Made by a program: the position numbers and the translations under genes
Source of the DNA: Lingula anatina
Lineage: Eukaryota > Brachiopoda > Lingulata > Lingulida > Lingulidae
Length of the DNA stretch: 64,000 nt
Direction: 5' to 3'
Assembly: GCF_001039355.2 (NCBI RefSeq)
Contig: NW_019775502.1
Coordinates: 333,895 to 397,894, forward strand
In this document: positions 34,314 to 45,145 of the stretch, one piece after another
Numbering within the stretch: position 1 is the stretch's first letter
Layout: each line of letters starts with the position of its first letter
The notes under the pieces: generated by a model
The model's input: only the letters and a program-made list of their open reading frames with translations
The model's database searches: none
What the model was told of the DNA's origin: nothing

Positions 34314-34608
34314 GTACAGTGGCGGATTTGGGGGAGTTAAGTCAAGCACCCTCAGTTTTTTTTTTTTTTAATTAGAACTTAGACTAGCTGAATCATAGTT
34401 CTAAACTGTACCAAATGGAACCTTTCGCCCTCTTAAATAAGTAATATTTTCGGTACCCTTCACAGGTCCCTGCACCCCACGCCAAAAGAGGTTGAGACGG
34501 GGTCTGCTTTGCATCCGCGGACCCCGCCCCCTCTTCCAATAATCCTGGATTTGCCCCTGTCGCGGACGCCCTTTCAAATAATCCTGGATCCAGCCCTGAA
34601 TTATCCAC
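34314..34608. repeat. Dispersed non-coding repeat, related to 20690-21012
   Basis: Starts CAGTGGCGGATTTGGGGG and contains ACCAAATGGAACC and two AATAATCCTGGATTTGCCC-like stretches, paralleling the copy inside the TAF1 fragment. No reading frame. It directly precedes the broken fucosyltransferase copy and may mark a rearrangement border. Confidence 0.6.
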
Positions 34609-34617
34609 AGTTTTCAC

Positions 34618-35457
34618 TGTACGAAGGGGAGATGACATCAGTGACTGGTGGATGGAATATGGCTACGTGGTACCAAACAGAACGTATACTTCCAAAGAGC
34701 AATGTGGTACTTTGATAAAAGGTACATAAACACTCCCGTCCTTATCATGTCTGAGGACACAAACCAGACACCGACCTGGGCAGAAGTTAACATTGTCCAT
34801 TGCTCAGGGATAATTCTTTCACAAAGGGGAGATCAAATTCAAGAACTTCTTGGGGGAATAGACTACGCAACTTCACCACTAACAGTTTCGCTATAGAATG
34901 AAATGTGATAATTGTGACAAACTGGCTTCTCTACCACATTGGTCTCTCGCTAACCGTCTTTATCAACGGCCAAGGCAGTGCTGTGGATACCTCGCTACAC
35001 ACGCCTCTTCCTTCTCTCTCTCTCTTGCTTTATTTAACATATTATATCATATATATATCATCAATATTTGTTTGTGAGCGATTTTAACGTCCCAGTTAAA
35101 CAACCTCTGCATATTTCAAAAATAACCCCGAGTTGAACAAACAGTTAAGTTGATAAAGAGATACGAACTAAACTTCTTAACACATCAAAATATAGTTATC
35201 ATTTCAATTATTTATTTCGTTCTTTCACTGTGACATTCACACCACTGACACTGATGAGCTGACAGATGACACCAAAAGAACCAAGTACGTTAGAGCCTGG
35301 ACGATGCTAAACTTAGTCCAAAAAGTCTGAATTGTTAAATATAGGAGGTCTTAATTTCATTTCTGTGTGCATAAAATTAATATTATGATATCGTTAACGT
35401 AATAATTTTTTACGCCTCCTGTACATAAAGGGCGTTTTTTCGAAATCTTTCATTAGA
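34618..35457 (+). pseudogene. Truncated fucosyltransferase duplicate with 3' flank
   Basis: Begins at the equivalent of the HVRRGD motif of the intact gene (16825) and follows it to 34800, then jumps to the 3' flank: about 340 bases encoding the C-terminal AGSFGWWGAF region and the stop are deleted. A two-base insertion near 34686 shifts the frame after PNRTY. The flank similarity continues to about 35457 with a further small deletion. The N-terminal anchor half is absent, so no enzyme can be made. Confidence 0.9.
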
Positions 35458-35881
35458 GTAGAGTAAATTTTTTCTGCCATTCTTCTTCCATTTGGTCTTT
35501 GCTTTGCATGTCTTCTGAAATCTAATCTAATATTGGTGAAGTGAGACAAAAATATACCGCCGCTAGCAATAAAACAACTGGAATATGTCGCCTTTTGACA
35601 AATAACAGGGATATAGGTAAGCTAGTTTTTGTTTACAAAGATCACCCCACAACTGTAAATAATTTAGAACAGTGTTTTTCATTTCATATACCATGTCTAA
35701 TACATGTATAACATGACTCGTGGAACAAAAAATACAAAATACCGCCGAAGATATATTTTATACGATTTATGCACCCCCTCAAATCTGATTTCCAAATTAA
35801 CACAGGCAAAAAATGTCCCTAAAATTATAACTACACTGCCAAATTTACACACACTTAGCAACAGCATGTGCTCGTTAAAGG

Positions 35882-36180
35882 TCAAGTGTCTAATACTGTG
35901 TTACCGCGTATTGCAATTATCTTTTGAATTCGGTGCGGCATACCTTTAACAAATGCAATAATTCTTTTTGTGGAAAATTCAACCCAAAAAGCTTGACGGA
36001 ATTGATCCAGATTGTTGGGAGGTTGAATCTTTCCTGCATTGGTAACTCCAATTTATGACGCAGTGCTCATTAAGGTTAGAATCAGGGCTCAGGGAAGGTT
36101 GCTTCATCCTCAGAACAAAGCGTTTCTGCAACAAATCAGTCACCGGACGAGAACAGTGAGCAAGTGCGTTGTCGCCATGA
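35882..36180 (-). pseudogene. Tc1-like transposase C-terminal remnant
   Basis: On the minus strand, from 36180 to the TGA at 35882-35884, similarity to the end of Tc1-type transposases appears across two frames: a PSLSPDSNLNEH stretch (the SPDLNPIEH motif around the last catalytic Glu) and then NNLDQFRQAFWVEFSTKRII followed by VKGMPHRIQ. No terminal repeats were found; the right part may have been replaced by the palindromic region beginning at 36230. Confidence 0.8.
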
Positions 36181-36229
36181 GCCTCTGAAAACCTATGTAA
36201 CTACGATAAAACATCCATATGATATCACG

Positions 36230-36372
36230 TTGTAATATTCACTGACTAATTTTTTCATCACAGGCCAGAAATTGGTAAATATATTTACCAATTTCTGGCC
36301 TGTGATGAAAAAAGACCCATTATATGCCACTTCATGGGGTATTACACACATATTAGTCAGTGAATATTACAA
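36230..36372. repeat. Perfect 64-bp palindrome nested in a 20-bp inverted repeat
   Basis: 36250-36313 is a perfect palindrome without spacer (arms of 32, centre GGTAAATA|TATTTACC). It is enclosed by exact 20-base inverted arms at 36230-36249 and 36353-36372 (left arm TTGTAATATTCACTGACTAA). Confidence 0.95.
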
Positions 36373-36429
36373 CAAGAATAAGTAGCGATATGTGGTTTTA
36401 TAAAACCACATATCGCTACTTATTCTTGT
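36372..36429. repeat. Perfect 58-bp palindrome over the stop codon of the first CARD gene
   Basis: Arms of 29 bases with no spacer, centre GGTTTTA|TAAAACC. The right arm contains the last four codons and the TAG (36416-36418) of the minus-strand gene; the left arm is their mirror copy. It abuts the outer arm of the preceding inverted repeat. Confidence 0.95.
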
Positions 36430-39245
36430 ATGTCTTCATCCATCCGTCCACTTGCGCTACCACGAGGTGACCTTCCTGGCTTATACACACGTCCAGGGGT
36501 CCCCACAGTCCATCCTTGTCTGTCAGCACATCTCGCATGAACTGTCCAGCATGAGACACCTGGTGGATGTTGTTAGCAAGAAAGTCGGAGATAAAAATGG
36601 TTCCATTTTCATCCACACAGACACCATCCGAACTCTTCATGACGCCCTCCCCACCGTACGTGTACTGTAGCTGACCTTCAGGTGTGTAGACACGTATACA
36701 GCAGTCATTGGGATCTGACACTATGACGTCACCACTGGGTGTGGTTGTTATATACTTGGTGCGTTTTACTGGTTTCGCAGAGGTGTCAGTGAATACTCTT
36801 ATCTGTGTACCATCAGTACGGTATAACATTACCTTATCACATGTGTCTGAGTTAGCATCCATCACGACCAAATTACCTTCGTGATTCACTGTAATACGAC
36901 CGGGTTTGCTGCACTTGAACAATGACTTGACAGCACCGTCTGTAGTATATATCCTCACTTCCTGTGTGCTGCCGTCAATAACACTGGCTGCTATTGTACC
37001 GTCACGTAGTCCTGTCAGTCCGTACAGCCCCGTAACATTGATCTCGTTCTTGATGACCCCTGTGGAGGAACATATGATGATACGATGCTTGGTTGTATCA
37101 GCTGCACACCCCGTCGCCACCACGACATCACCACCAGGCATGCTGTCCAGAACTATGGGGAACTCTTCTGGATCCTTTGAACACTGAAGTTGATGTTGTG
37201 TGATCAAAGTCGGCGTGATGTCGCCTGTAACAACCTCACCCATTGCCTTCTGTATGGCTGTTTCTGCCCAAGTGGTGGTTTGAAATCTTAGCGTGGGCAC
37301 AGGACAGGTGGGGGAATGTGTCTCCATTATTTCCTTCAGCGATGTCTCCCATTCCAAGTGATGTTTAACTAAACTAGAGATAGAAGCGTCGTTCACCATA
37401 CTCTCGTAAGCTTTGAGTTGTTTTTCGAGAGATGCTATTTTATTGGCGGTCTGCAACTGAAGTTTTATGTCGAAATATGCTTTGTCCACATCTTCCTTGA
37501 CTTTTTCAGCACAGCCTTTCACCAGCTTGTAAAGTTCGTCTTCTCGTGTCTCAACAGCTTGTTTAACTCGTTGTCTTTGCTTGTCCAAGTCGGCTAGCTG
37601 TTTCTGTTCTTCTTTTTCTATCAAAGATTTGTTGAGAGTGATATTTTTGATATCATCAATAATTTCGTTCACTTTCAATTTTAAATCCTCGGCCGCTGTT
37701 ATAGCGTCTTTCCAAGCGTCTGCGTGTCCTTTGTGTGTATCCACCTTGCATTGCTCGCAGATCAGGGCGTCACATTGGGGACAGTAATATTTAAGATAAA
37801 GTGATGGGTGTACCTGACATTTGTCTGTGAGGACAGGTGTCAAGTCTTTCAGTGTGTGCTCCTTTGAGACCCTTGTCCTCCTATGATAGCCAGCACACGC
37901 AGAACACATGCGTTCGTTGCAGTCCACACAGACGGAGATAGCAGGGGATTTACTGTCTTCTGGACACACGTCACACAACCCTAGAATTTGAATAAATAAC
38001 GAGTTTGGCATTGCTTACAAATCTTATACGTTGGCAATGTATCAAACTGATGTTACAGTTCAGCTCAGAAAGAATGGGACGTTACCAAAAATAACACTTC
38101 TTAACAACTTAACTGGTCACTTTTTATAACGTCGCCCCTCTTTTATGAATGGATTGGGTTACTAGAACACTATGCATGTTTGCTCACTGCGTCAACAAAC
38201 AATAGTATTAAACGAGTGACCATTTTTTCTACGAAAAAAAGGAAAAAGGCCAAGGGTGATATTGTACTGCTGCGAAGGGCTTATATTGTATTACTTGTTT
38301 TGCATAGAGTTTGTGGAAAATCAGCAACCAAGAGGTCGCAGAAAGGTATTTAGAACATCAACCTGGAAATTGGAAATAAAAGGGAGGCGAGGTATTTGGG
38401 CCACTTTAAGAGGATAGTTGGGCAGTATACCAAGAAGGGTTGTAAAATGGACACAAACTGGAAGCAGAAAGCGTGGCAGGCCCAAGGGAACGTGGAGGGG
38501 GACTATCAAGGAAGAAATGAAGACAAGGCTAGCCTAGCTGGAAAACCATAGGCACAGCATCAATAGAGAGAGAAAGAGAATTAGACTGGGTTCCCATAAA
38601 TAGAACGATCTAACAGGATCGATCCATCTCCGAGAGGGTTCTCGCTAAATTGCTTTCAGCTTAAGCGGCTTAGATGTCTGGCACGCTTACTGAAGCTTTT
38701 AGGGGATAATTAACTATTGTTTAGCAGCATCAGTAGGCGTGTCAGACATCTAAGCCGCTTAAGCTCAAAGCAATTAAGCGAGAAACCCCGGAGATAGATC
38801 AACCCACAGTTAGTACGAGAGGGTCTGGGAATGGCCCCTTAGAGGTGTTTGCCTTCTCTGTAAACCCAATCGACGAAGAAGTCTAAGTAAGCAAAGACAT
38901 CAAAGAATCAAATCACACTGAAATACAATTGTAATTAGGCTTACCTATTTCATCAGAACTTGCACTTTGTTTTAAAACATTCACCAGGTAGTCTTGTCCA
39001 TATTCGTTTAAAAGTTTGAGGAAGCAATCAAATGCACCATTTTGTTGTGAGTTCATCACGGCATCTAGCAGATGTTTTATGGCGTCTTTTGTCGCTGGTT
39101 TACTCTCCACAATCTGGCGATCCCTCTCCTCAATCACGCCATCTTGGTACAGGTGTTCAACCAGCCCTGTATTCCTCGGGTCTGTCAGGTTGTTGACCAG
39201 GTAGACATATTGCTGCCTGATCCTCTTTTTTTGGTCTTCATTCAT
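36416..39245 (-). CDS. CARD / B-box / coiled-coil / NHL protein, copy 1 (two exons)
   Basis: 621 residues from exons 38945-39245 and 36416-37980 (phase 1 join, GT/AG; the second exon adds GLCDVCPEDS). Residues 5-95 form a CARD (LVEHLYQDGVIEERDRQIVE, then AIKHLLDAVMNS and FLKLLNEYGQDYLVNVLKQS), a six-helix module for homotypic assembly. Two zinc-binding B-boxes follow: C103, C106, C118, C121, C126, C129, H133, H142, then C155, H158, C167, C170, C175, C178, H183, H186. A coiled coil spans about 195-300, and a six-bladed NHL-like propeller about 340-618 (repeats such as GDVIVSDPNDCCIRVYTPEG). The second half is TRIM2/3/TRIM56-like, but no RING precedes it, so direct E3 activity is not expected. 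Start: MNEDQKK, conserved with copy 2; upstream codons in the open frame lack support. Role in innate signalling is inference. Confidence 0.9.
38430..38560 (+). pseudogene. LINE-derived remnant (C-terminal tail motif), inside the CARD gene 1 intron
   Basis: On the plus strand, RRVVKWTQTGSRKRGRPKGT followed by WRGTIKEEMKTRLA and a stop resembles the conserved RKRGRPxxTWRRTVxxEL tail of many LINE-encoded reverse transcriptases. Only this tail is seen, and it is opposite to the gene. Upstream (38330-38430) similarity fades. Confidence 0.65.
38590..38835. mobile_element. Foldback MITE (about 245 bp) in the CARD gene 1 intron
   Basis: Long imperfect inverted arms: AGCTTAAGCGGCTTAGATGT near 38660 is matched by ACATCTAAGCCGCTTAAGCT near 38748, and the arms extend outwards through TTCTCGC and GATCGATCCATCTCC with their near-complements. 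The loop is about 40 bases. No coding capacity. Confidence 0.8.
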
Positions 39246-39541
39246 AGCGAGTCTGAAATTTACATAAAGGACAATTGCATAGCATTTACTTAAAACAGCA
39301 CACATTTCAGTTGGATAACAAACAACTGAAAAACAAACATTCGGCGTTTCTACTAGACTCCTTCTGTTATAAAATTGGACAAAGTATTTATTCCAATTTT
39401 GTAGTAGTAAGAAGGTCCTCTGGCAGAGAGTACGGGGTGGACAATTCATTATCAAACACGCTTAGAGGAGCCATTTATGTATATACCAGTGTGTATCCTG
39501 AACTTTGGGTTGCTGTTAATGGCGAGTCTCTGTAGTTGCAG

Positions 39542-39545
<4 letters not shown>

Positions 39546-39582
<37 letters not shown>
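39546..39582. repeat. (GA)n microsatellite
   Basis: Uninterrupted GA run of about 37 bases, some 300 bases upstream of the CARD gene 1 start codon. It may sit in the promoter or 5' UTR; no initiation element was recognised. Confidence 0.9.
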
Positions 39583-39586
<4 letters not shown>

Positions 39587-40560
39587 TTTATCAGAGACGC
39601 AGGATGGAGCACATGTACATGAATGAGATATTAAAGTGTATTCTCGCTGTGTTTTATACTATGGGATGGGATAAAACACACGAATCTCTTCCTTTTCTAC
39701 TGTACATAACACACTTAAAATAAAAATCGATAAAGCGCTACGTATTCTACCTCGACTTGAATATTGCTTGAAATACATTTACCACAGAAGTCGAAAATAT
39801 ATATATGCATGTATGTGGGAACTTTGAAAATCGTAAAAATATATGAGAAGAAAACTCACCGTCGTTCACTTGATATACGCTAAAAACATATAGGCACAAA
39901 CTCAGTGAATTGACATTTAGTCAAGCTGTTAAATTTCTTTCGGCAGCTTGACAAATTGATCCTTACATCAGTTTTGCTCTTTCACTCTCTATGTTACTGC
40001 AAAGGGTATTGATATCCTTTATAGGTGTGGCGTATTGCCTTTTGTAATGTCGTAAACTGATATCGACTTTATTGAATAACAAGGCAACACATGCAGCCTT
40101 CAAAGGTACTACAATCTTTAAGCAGAAAATAACTATGTACCCAGCTAACATACATGTAGAACGTTTTGATGACGTTACCACAGGTTTAGACCATCGGCAA
40201 ACGTTATAAAGAACGTTATTCTAACGTTCAACACTGTCACTAAGTGACTTTTATTATCATTTTTCCGAGAAACGTTGCCAGCAGCTGATTTCAAATTGGG
40301 GTTTGAGTTAATCGGCGACTAGAACCGCGTGGATTTTAAAACCTTTGGACTGTCGGCACATACCCCATATAACCGACATGTAATGAAAAGTTTAAGCTAT
40401 TTTACTCAATAAAAACACCATATTCTAGTCGTTTTACTTCCACGAAGGATTCTAAAAATGATGGAATATTTTTTAAAATATTGCATCTACGAATTCAGTA
40501 AGTTCAAACTAAGAAAAATGTAACTTACAAGCAGCACGTTAGTGTTTTATTATGATTGCA
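39583..40560. other. Upstream region of CARD gene 1
   Basis: Non-coding as far as I can see. A 72-codon minus-strand frame (39963-40181) has no signature. The 5' UTR exon(s) and promoter of CARD gene 1 should lie here. Confidence 0.35.
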
Positions 40561-40561
40561 T

Positions 40562-40565
<4 letters not shown>

Positions 40566-40623
<58 letters not shown>

Positions 40624-41663
40624 GATTCTTATATGGCGCCTTACATTCTATCTCAAGGCGCCTTACAATAATGGCTAATATACTAAAATCATTTAAAAAT
40701 TGGAAACCATTCAAAATTTACACTACTAAAAATCATCTTATTAAAATACATATATATATATATATTTAAAAAAAAAGAAAAAATCTAAGAGATATAGACA
40801 GAATTAAAAATGTGGGTCTTTAAAAGAGATTTAAAATTGTCAAAGTCTTCTGTTTTTCTAATAAAATTTGGTAGACCATTCCACACTTTTGGGGCGTAGA
40901 TTATAAAAGCACGATCTCCATAACTTTTGAGGCACCCCTTCTCTAAAACAGAATGTTCTAAAATAAAATCATTCTCAGTATTAAAACGTGTGGACCGCCG
41001 TGGTAAGTTAAAACAGATAAGATCAGATAAATATAATGGTCCTTGTGAATGGATCGCCTTAAAAATAATACAAAGTATTTTAAAATCAATCCTCTGCTTC
41101 ACAGGCAGCCAGTGTAATTCTTTCAGAATGGGAGTGATATGGTGTGTACTATTGTACTTAATTTGACAAACCAGTCTTGCAGCTGAGTTTTGAATAACTT
41201 GTAACTTTTTAATCTGATAGTCACAAATACCAATGAGGAGACTATTGCAGTAATCTAATCTAGATGATATAAATGCATGTACTAATTTTTCAGTGGTTTT
41301 GTTATCTAAAACTTTCCTTATTTTTCCAATGCGCCATAGTGCATAAGATGCTGATTTACACACTTCAGATACACGCTTGCCCATAGTGCCATTTTCATCG
41401 AGGGTAACTCCCAGATCTTTTACAGAACTAGATGGTTTTATAAGAACATCTCCTATGCAAATGTTGGCATTTGCTACATTTTTTCTATTTGCCTTGAACC
41501 TTGATGTAAACCATATCAACTCAGTCTTACTATCATTTAAAGCCAACATGTTCACTTTCATCCATTCTCGAATCTCTGCAAGACAAGTCTCCATAGAAGT
41601 GATTGTTGCAGACTGGCTGCTCTTGCATGTAATATATACTTGTGTGTCATGTTCTACCTTCAA
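40566..41663 (-). mobile_element. Second 5'-truncated LINE (CR1/L2/Jockey-type) with (TAA)n tail
   Basis: A 292-codon open frame (40785-41663) starts just at the position of the catalytic YADD box (EHDTQVYI) and runs without a stop through EWMKVNMLALNDSKTELIWF, LGVTLDENGTMGKRVSEVCK and LKSYGDRAFIIYAPKVWNGL to HIFNSVYIS. The 3' part contains paired GGCGCC stretches near 40637-40660, common in such LINE tails, and ends at (TAA)n 40566-40622. The N-terminal RT half and endonuclease are missing. Related to, but distinct from, the LINE at 24890-26280. Confidence 0.9.
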
Positions 41664-42005
41664 AATACACTATATTTGAGGATTTTGTTTTCGTTTGGGT
41701 TCCCTCTGGTGATCAATTACAAATTTGGTAAATTATCGGTAATTTGTACAGATAGCAAATACCATGTTCAAGGGCGGGGGTTAGGGAAGAATGCCAGAAT
41801 AACCCAAAGGCAATGCTGTATTGTTAGGTATTTAATCCCGGAGTAATCATCTCGGGTATCTGCCACTAACCCTGATGCCATCATCTTTTCTTCGAGGTAC
41901 TGAATATAAGAGTTTTCTGTAGTTTGTTGGCTCAGATTAACCCACATCTCGACAAAATCGCCTGCTTCAGCTCATCCCGTGTAGTCTGTTGGACCTCTTT
42001 CCTTC

Positions 42006-42325
42006 GAGGTTGGAGATAAATATGGTTCTACCTTCATCCACACAGACACCGTGTAAACTTTTCGTGTAAACTTTTCCGTAGCCGACCTTCAGGTGTGTAG
42101 ACACGTATACAGCAGTCATTGGGATCTGACACTACAGTATGGCATCACCACTGGGTGTGGTTGCTATGTACTCGCCGAGTTCTACTGGTTTTGCTGAGGT
42201 GTCATTGTAGACTGTAATCTGTGTACTGTCAGTACGATATACCATTATCACACACGTGTCTTTGCTAGCATCCATCGCGAACAGGTGACCCTCGTGGGTC
42301 AATGTAATACGACCAGATGTGCTGC
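42006..42325 (-). pseudogene. Broken third NHL-domain copy of the CARD/B-box family
   Basis: Minus-strand similarity to the middle of the propeller: SGRITLTHEGHLFAMDASKD, then KPVELGEYIATTPSGDAI, then after a frameshift (about five extra bases near 42137) SDPNDCCIRVYTPEG, and CVDEGRTIFIS. The segment between the last two is shortened and partly duplicated (AAAGTTTACACG twice). The CARD, B-boxes, coiled coil and both ends of the propeller are absent. It lies between the two intact genes, in the same orientation. Confidence 0.9.
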
Positions 42326-43535
42326 CTATTATCTATTCTATTCATACAAAGTGTCTATGTAAAAACCGAATGAGAAAGTTGGGATATCAGTTTATTTGAC
42401 AAAGAAATACAAACTTACCTTACATAACACATCAAAATATACATGTAACTGATGTCTTATTTTCAATAATTTGAAATTAAATTTTCAGACTTCAACTACA
42501 TAAGCCATACCAATGCTAAATAAAAAAGATCAAAGTCAGAGCCTGCGCGATGCTGAACTTAAGGCCAAAAAGTACAAATTCTTCAATAAAGAAAGTCTTA
42601 CTGTTGACACGGATATTCTGCTGAGGGCTATGGCGCCGTCGATGCTTAACTTGTAGTGGTAAGGCCCCATTCAGAATAGGGTCAAATATGGCTACCCACT
42701 GCAAAGCTTGCCGTCTAACCCGCTTTAAGACAATGAATTGATATCCCGAATAGATATAAGTGGGTCGGTCATATAAGGACCTCGGAATAATTAGTCCCCT
42801 ATTCTGAATAGGGCCTAAAAGACTAAAAATTTAGAATTCCTTAATTAAAAACACCTTTTTAAAATAATTGTCATGACCCCTAATTGAAAGAATTGGAATA
42901 TGTCCTTTTTTGTCAAGACACAGACATATAAATGATAGCTTGTTACACTGGTATTGTTATATACTAGCATAAAGTGAGTCATGTAAAAGAAAATGATTAC
43001 ATTAGATTAAAGAATGTTTATTTACAGCGTCAATTATATGTACATACATTTTGGTACAGACATGTACCTCTGCCGAACCAAGATATCAAGAAAAATGGGC
43101 TTCATCTTATTATTTCTGCAGCAACTAAGCCAAGATCCACATACAGGTACACTCTACATAAACTAGTATACAAAAATGCCTCTCATGTTTCGACGCATTC
43201 ATATCTCTTAAAAAAGAAACCAGTTCCTGAAGAGACTATCGCTTGGTCAGTCATGAATGTACGGTTGTCTGATCCGTTTGATGAAGGGTCGGTCGACATG
43301 CCTTATAAATTATTTGGTTTAACACAACTGTAGTCTTGATTAGGCAACAGTTCTCCTTGATAATATATAATTATACAAATATGATATTTAAGTTCGATTG
43401 CCTCCATATGTGATATTCATTTGCTCAGATATGTAAACGTTATCTTTGATACATGTACTTGCTTTTATATCAAAACTTTACCCGAAGTGACATTTTGACC
43501 AGAGACCAGGAATTGGTGAACAAAATCATAAATCG
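42326..43535. other. Spacer between NHL remnant and CARD gene 2
   Basis: A 119-codon plus-strand frame at 42974-43333 has no recognised family and no clear splice or codon evidence. AGAATAGGG-type sequences at about 42672 and 42800 form a loose inverted pair. No other feature supported. Confidence 0.4.
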
Positions 43536-45106
43536 TTATTTATAATTGTATGTCTTGATCCATCCGTCCTGTTGAAGTACCACGAAGTGACCTTCCTGGT
43601 TGATACACACATCCGTGGGACTACACAGTGCATCCTTGGCTGTCAGCACATAGCGTATGAACTGCCCATAAGAAGACACCTGGTGGATGTTATCAGCAAG
43701 GAAGTCGGAGATAAATATGGTTCCATCCTCATCCACACAGGCACCGTGTGAACATTTCATGACATCCATCCCACCGTACGAATACTGTAGCTGACCTTCA
43801 GGTGTATAGACGCGTATACAGCAGTCATTGGGATCTGACACTATGATGTCACCACTGGGTGTGGTTGTTATGTACTTGCTATAGTTTACTGGGTTTGTTG
43901 AGGTATCACTGAATGATCTGATCAGTCTTCCGTCTGTACGATATACCATTACCTTGTCTGCTTTACGCAAGCTATCATCCATCACGATCAAGTGACCTTC
44001 GTGGTTCACTGTAATACGACCAGCTGTGCTGCACTTGAACGATGACTTGACAACACCGTCTGTAGTATATATCCTCACTTCCTGTGTTTTGCCGTGCCTT
44101 ACAGTTGCTGCTATTGTACCGTCGCGTAGTCCTGTCAGTCCGAACAGATCCTTCACCTTGATATCCTTCTTGATGTCCCCTGTGGAGGAACAGATAATGA
44201 TACGACGCTTGGTTTTGTCAGCTTTACACGTAATCCCCACCACGACGTCACCACCAGGCATGCTGTCCAGAACTATGGGGAACTCCTCTGGATCCTCGGA
44301 ACGCTGTAGTTGGTGTTGTGTGATCAAAGTCGGCGTGATGTCTCCTATAACAACCTCACCCATTGCCTGCTGTATAGTTGTTTCTGCCCAACTGGTGGTC
44401 TGAAATCTTAGCGTGGACACAGGATAGGTGGGGGAATGTGTCTCCAAAGTTTTCTTCAATAAAGTCATCCATTCTGCTTGATGTTTAATTACACTAGAGA
44501 CGGAAGCATTGTTAATCAAACTTTCGTAAAATTTCAGTTGTTTTTCGAGGTATTCTATTTTATTGGCTGTTTGCAGTCGACTCTTTACGTCGAAATATGC
44601 TTTGTCCACATCTTCTTTGGCCTTTTCAGCACAAGCTTTCGCCAGCTTGCAAATTTCGTCTTCACGTTTCTCAATAGCATATTTAACGCGTTGCCTTTGC
44701 TTGTCCAAGTCGAAAAGCCTTTTCTGTTCTTCTCTTTCTATCACAGATTTGTGGAGAATGATATTTTTTATTTTATCCATAATCTCGTTCATTTTACATT
44801 TCAAATCTTCGGCCACTGTTATAGCGTCTTTCCAAGCGTCGATGTGTCCTTTGTGTGTGTCCACCATGCATCTCTCACAGATGAAGGCGTCACATTGGGG
44901 ACAGTAGGATTTAAGATAAAGGGATGGATGTACCTGACATTTTTCTAAAAGAGAAGATGTTAATTCCTTTAGTGTGTGGCCTTTCAAGACCCTTGTTCTC
45001 CTATGACAGCCGGCACACGTAGAACACATGAACTCGTTACAGTCCAAACACACGGAGATAGCAGGGGATTTACCGTCTTCTGGACACACGTCACATTGCC
45101 CTAAAA

Positions 45107-45145
<39 letters not shown>

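Noticed and set aside
42974-43333. 119-codon plus-strand open frame between the NHL remnant and CARD gene 2
   Set aside because: No family signature, and opposite strand to the surrounding family; chance frame cannot be excluded.
43980-44948. Plus-strand open frames of 114-156 codons across CARD gene 2
   Set aside because: Antisense shadows of the B-box, coiled-coil and NHL coding sequence; the same shadows appear over copy 1.
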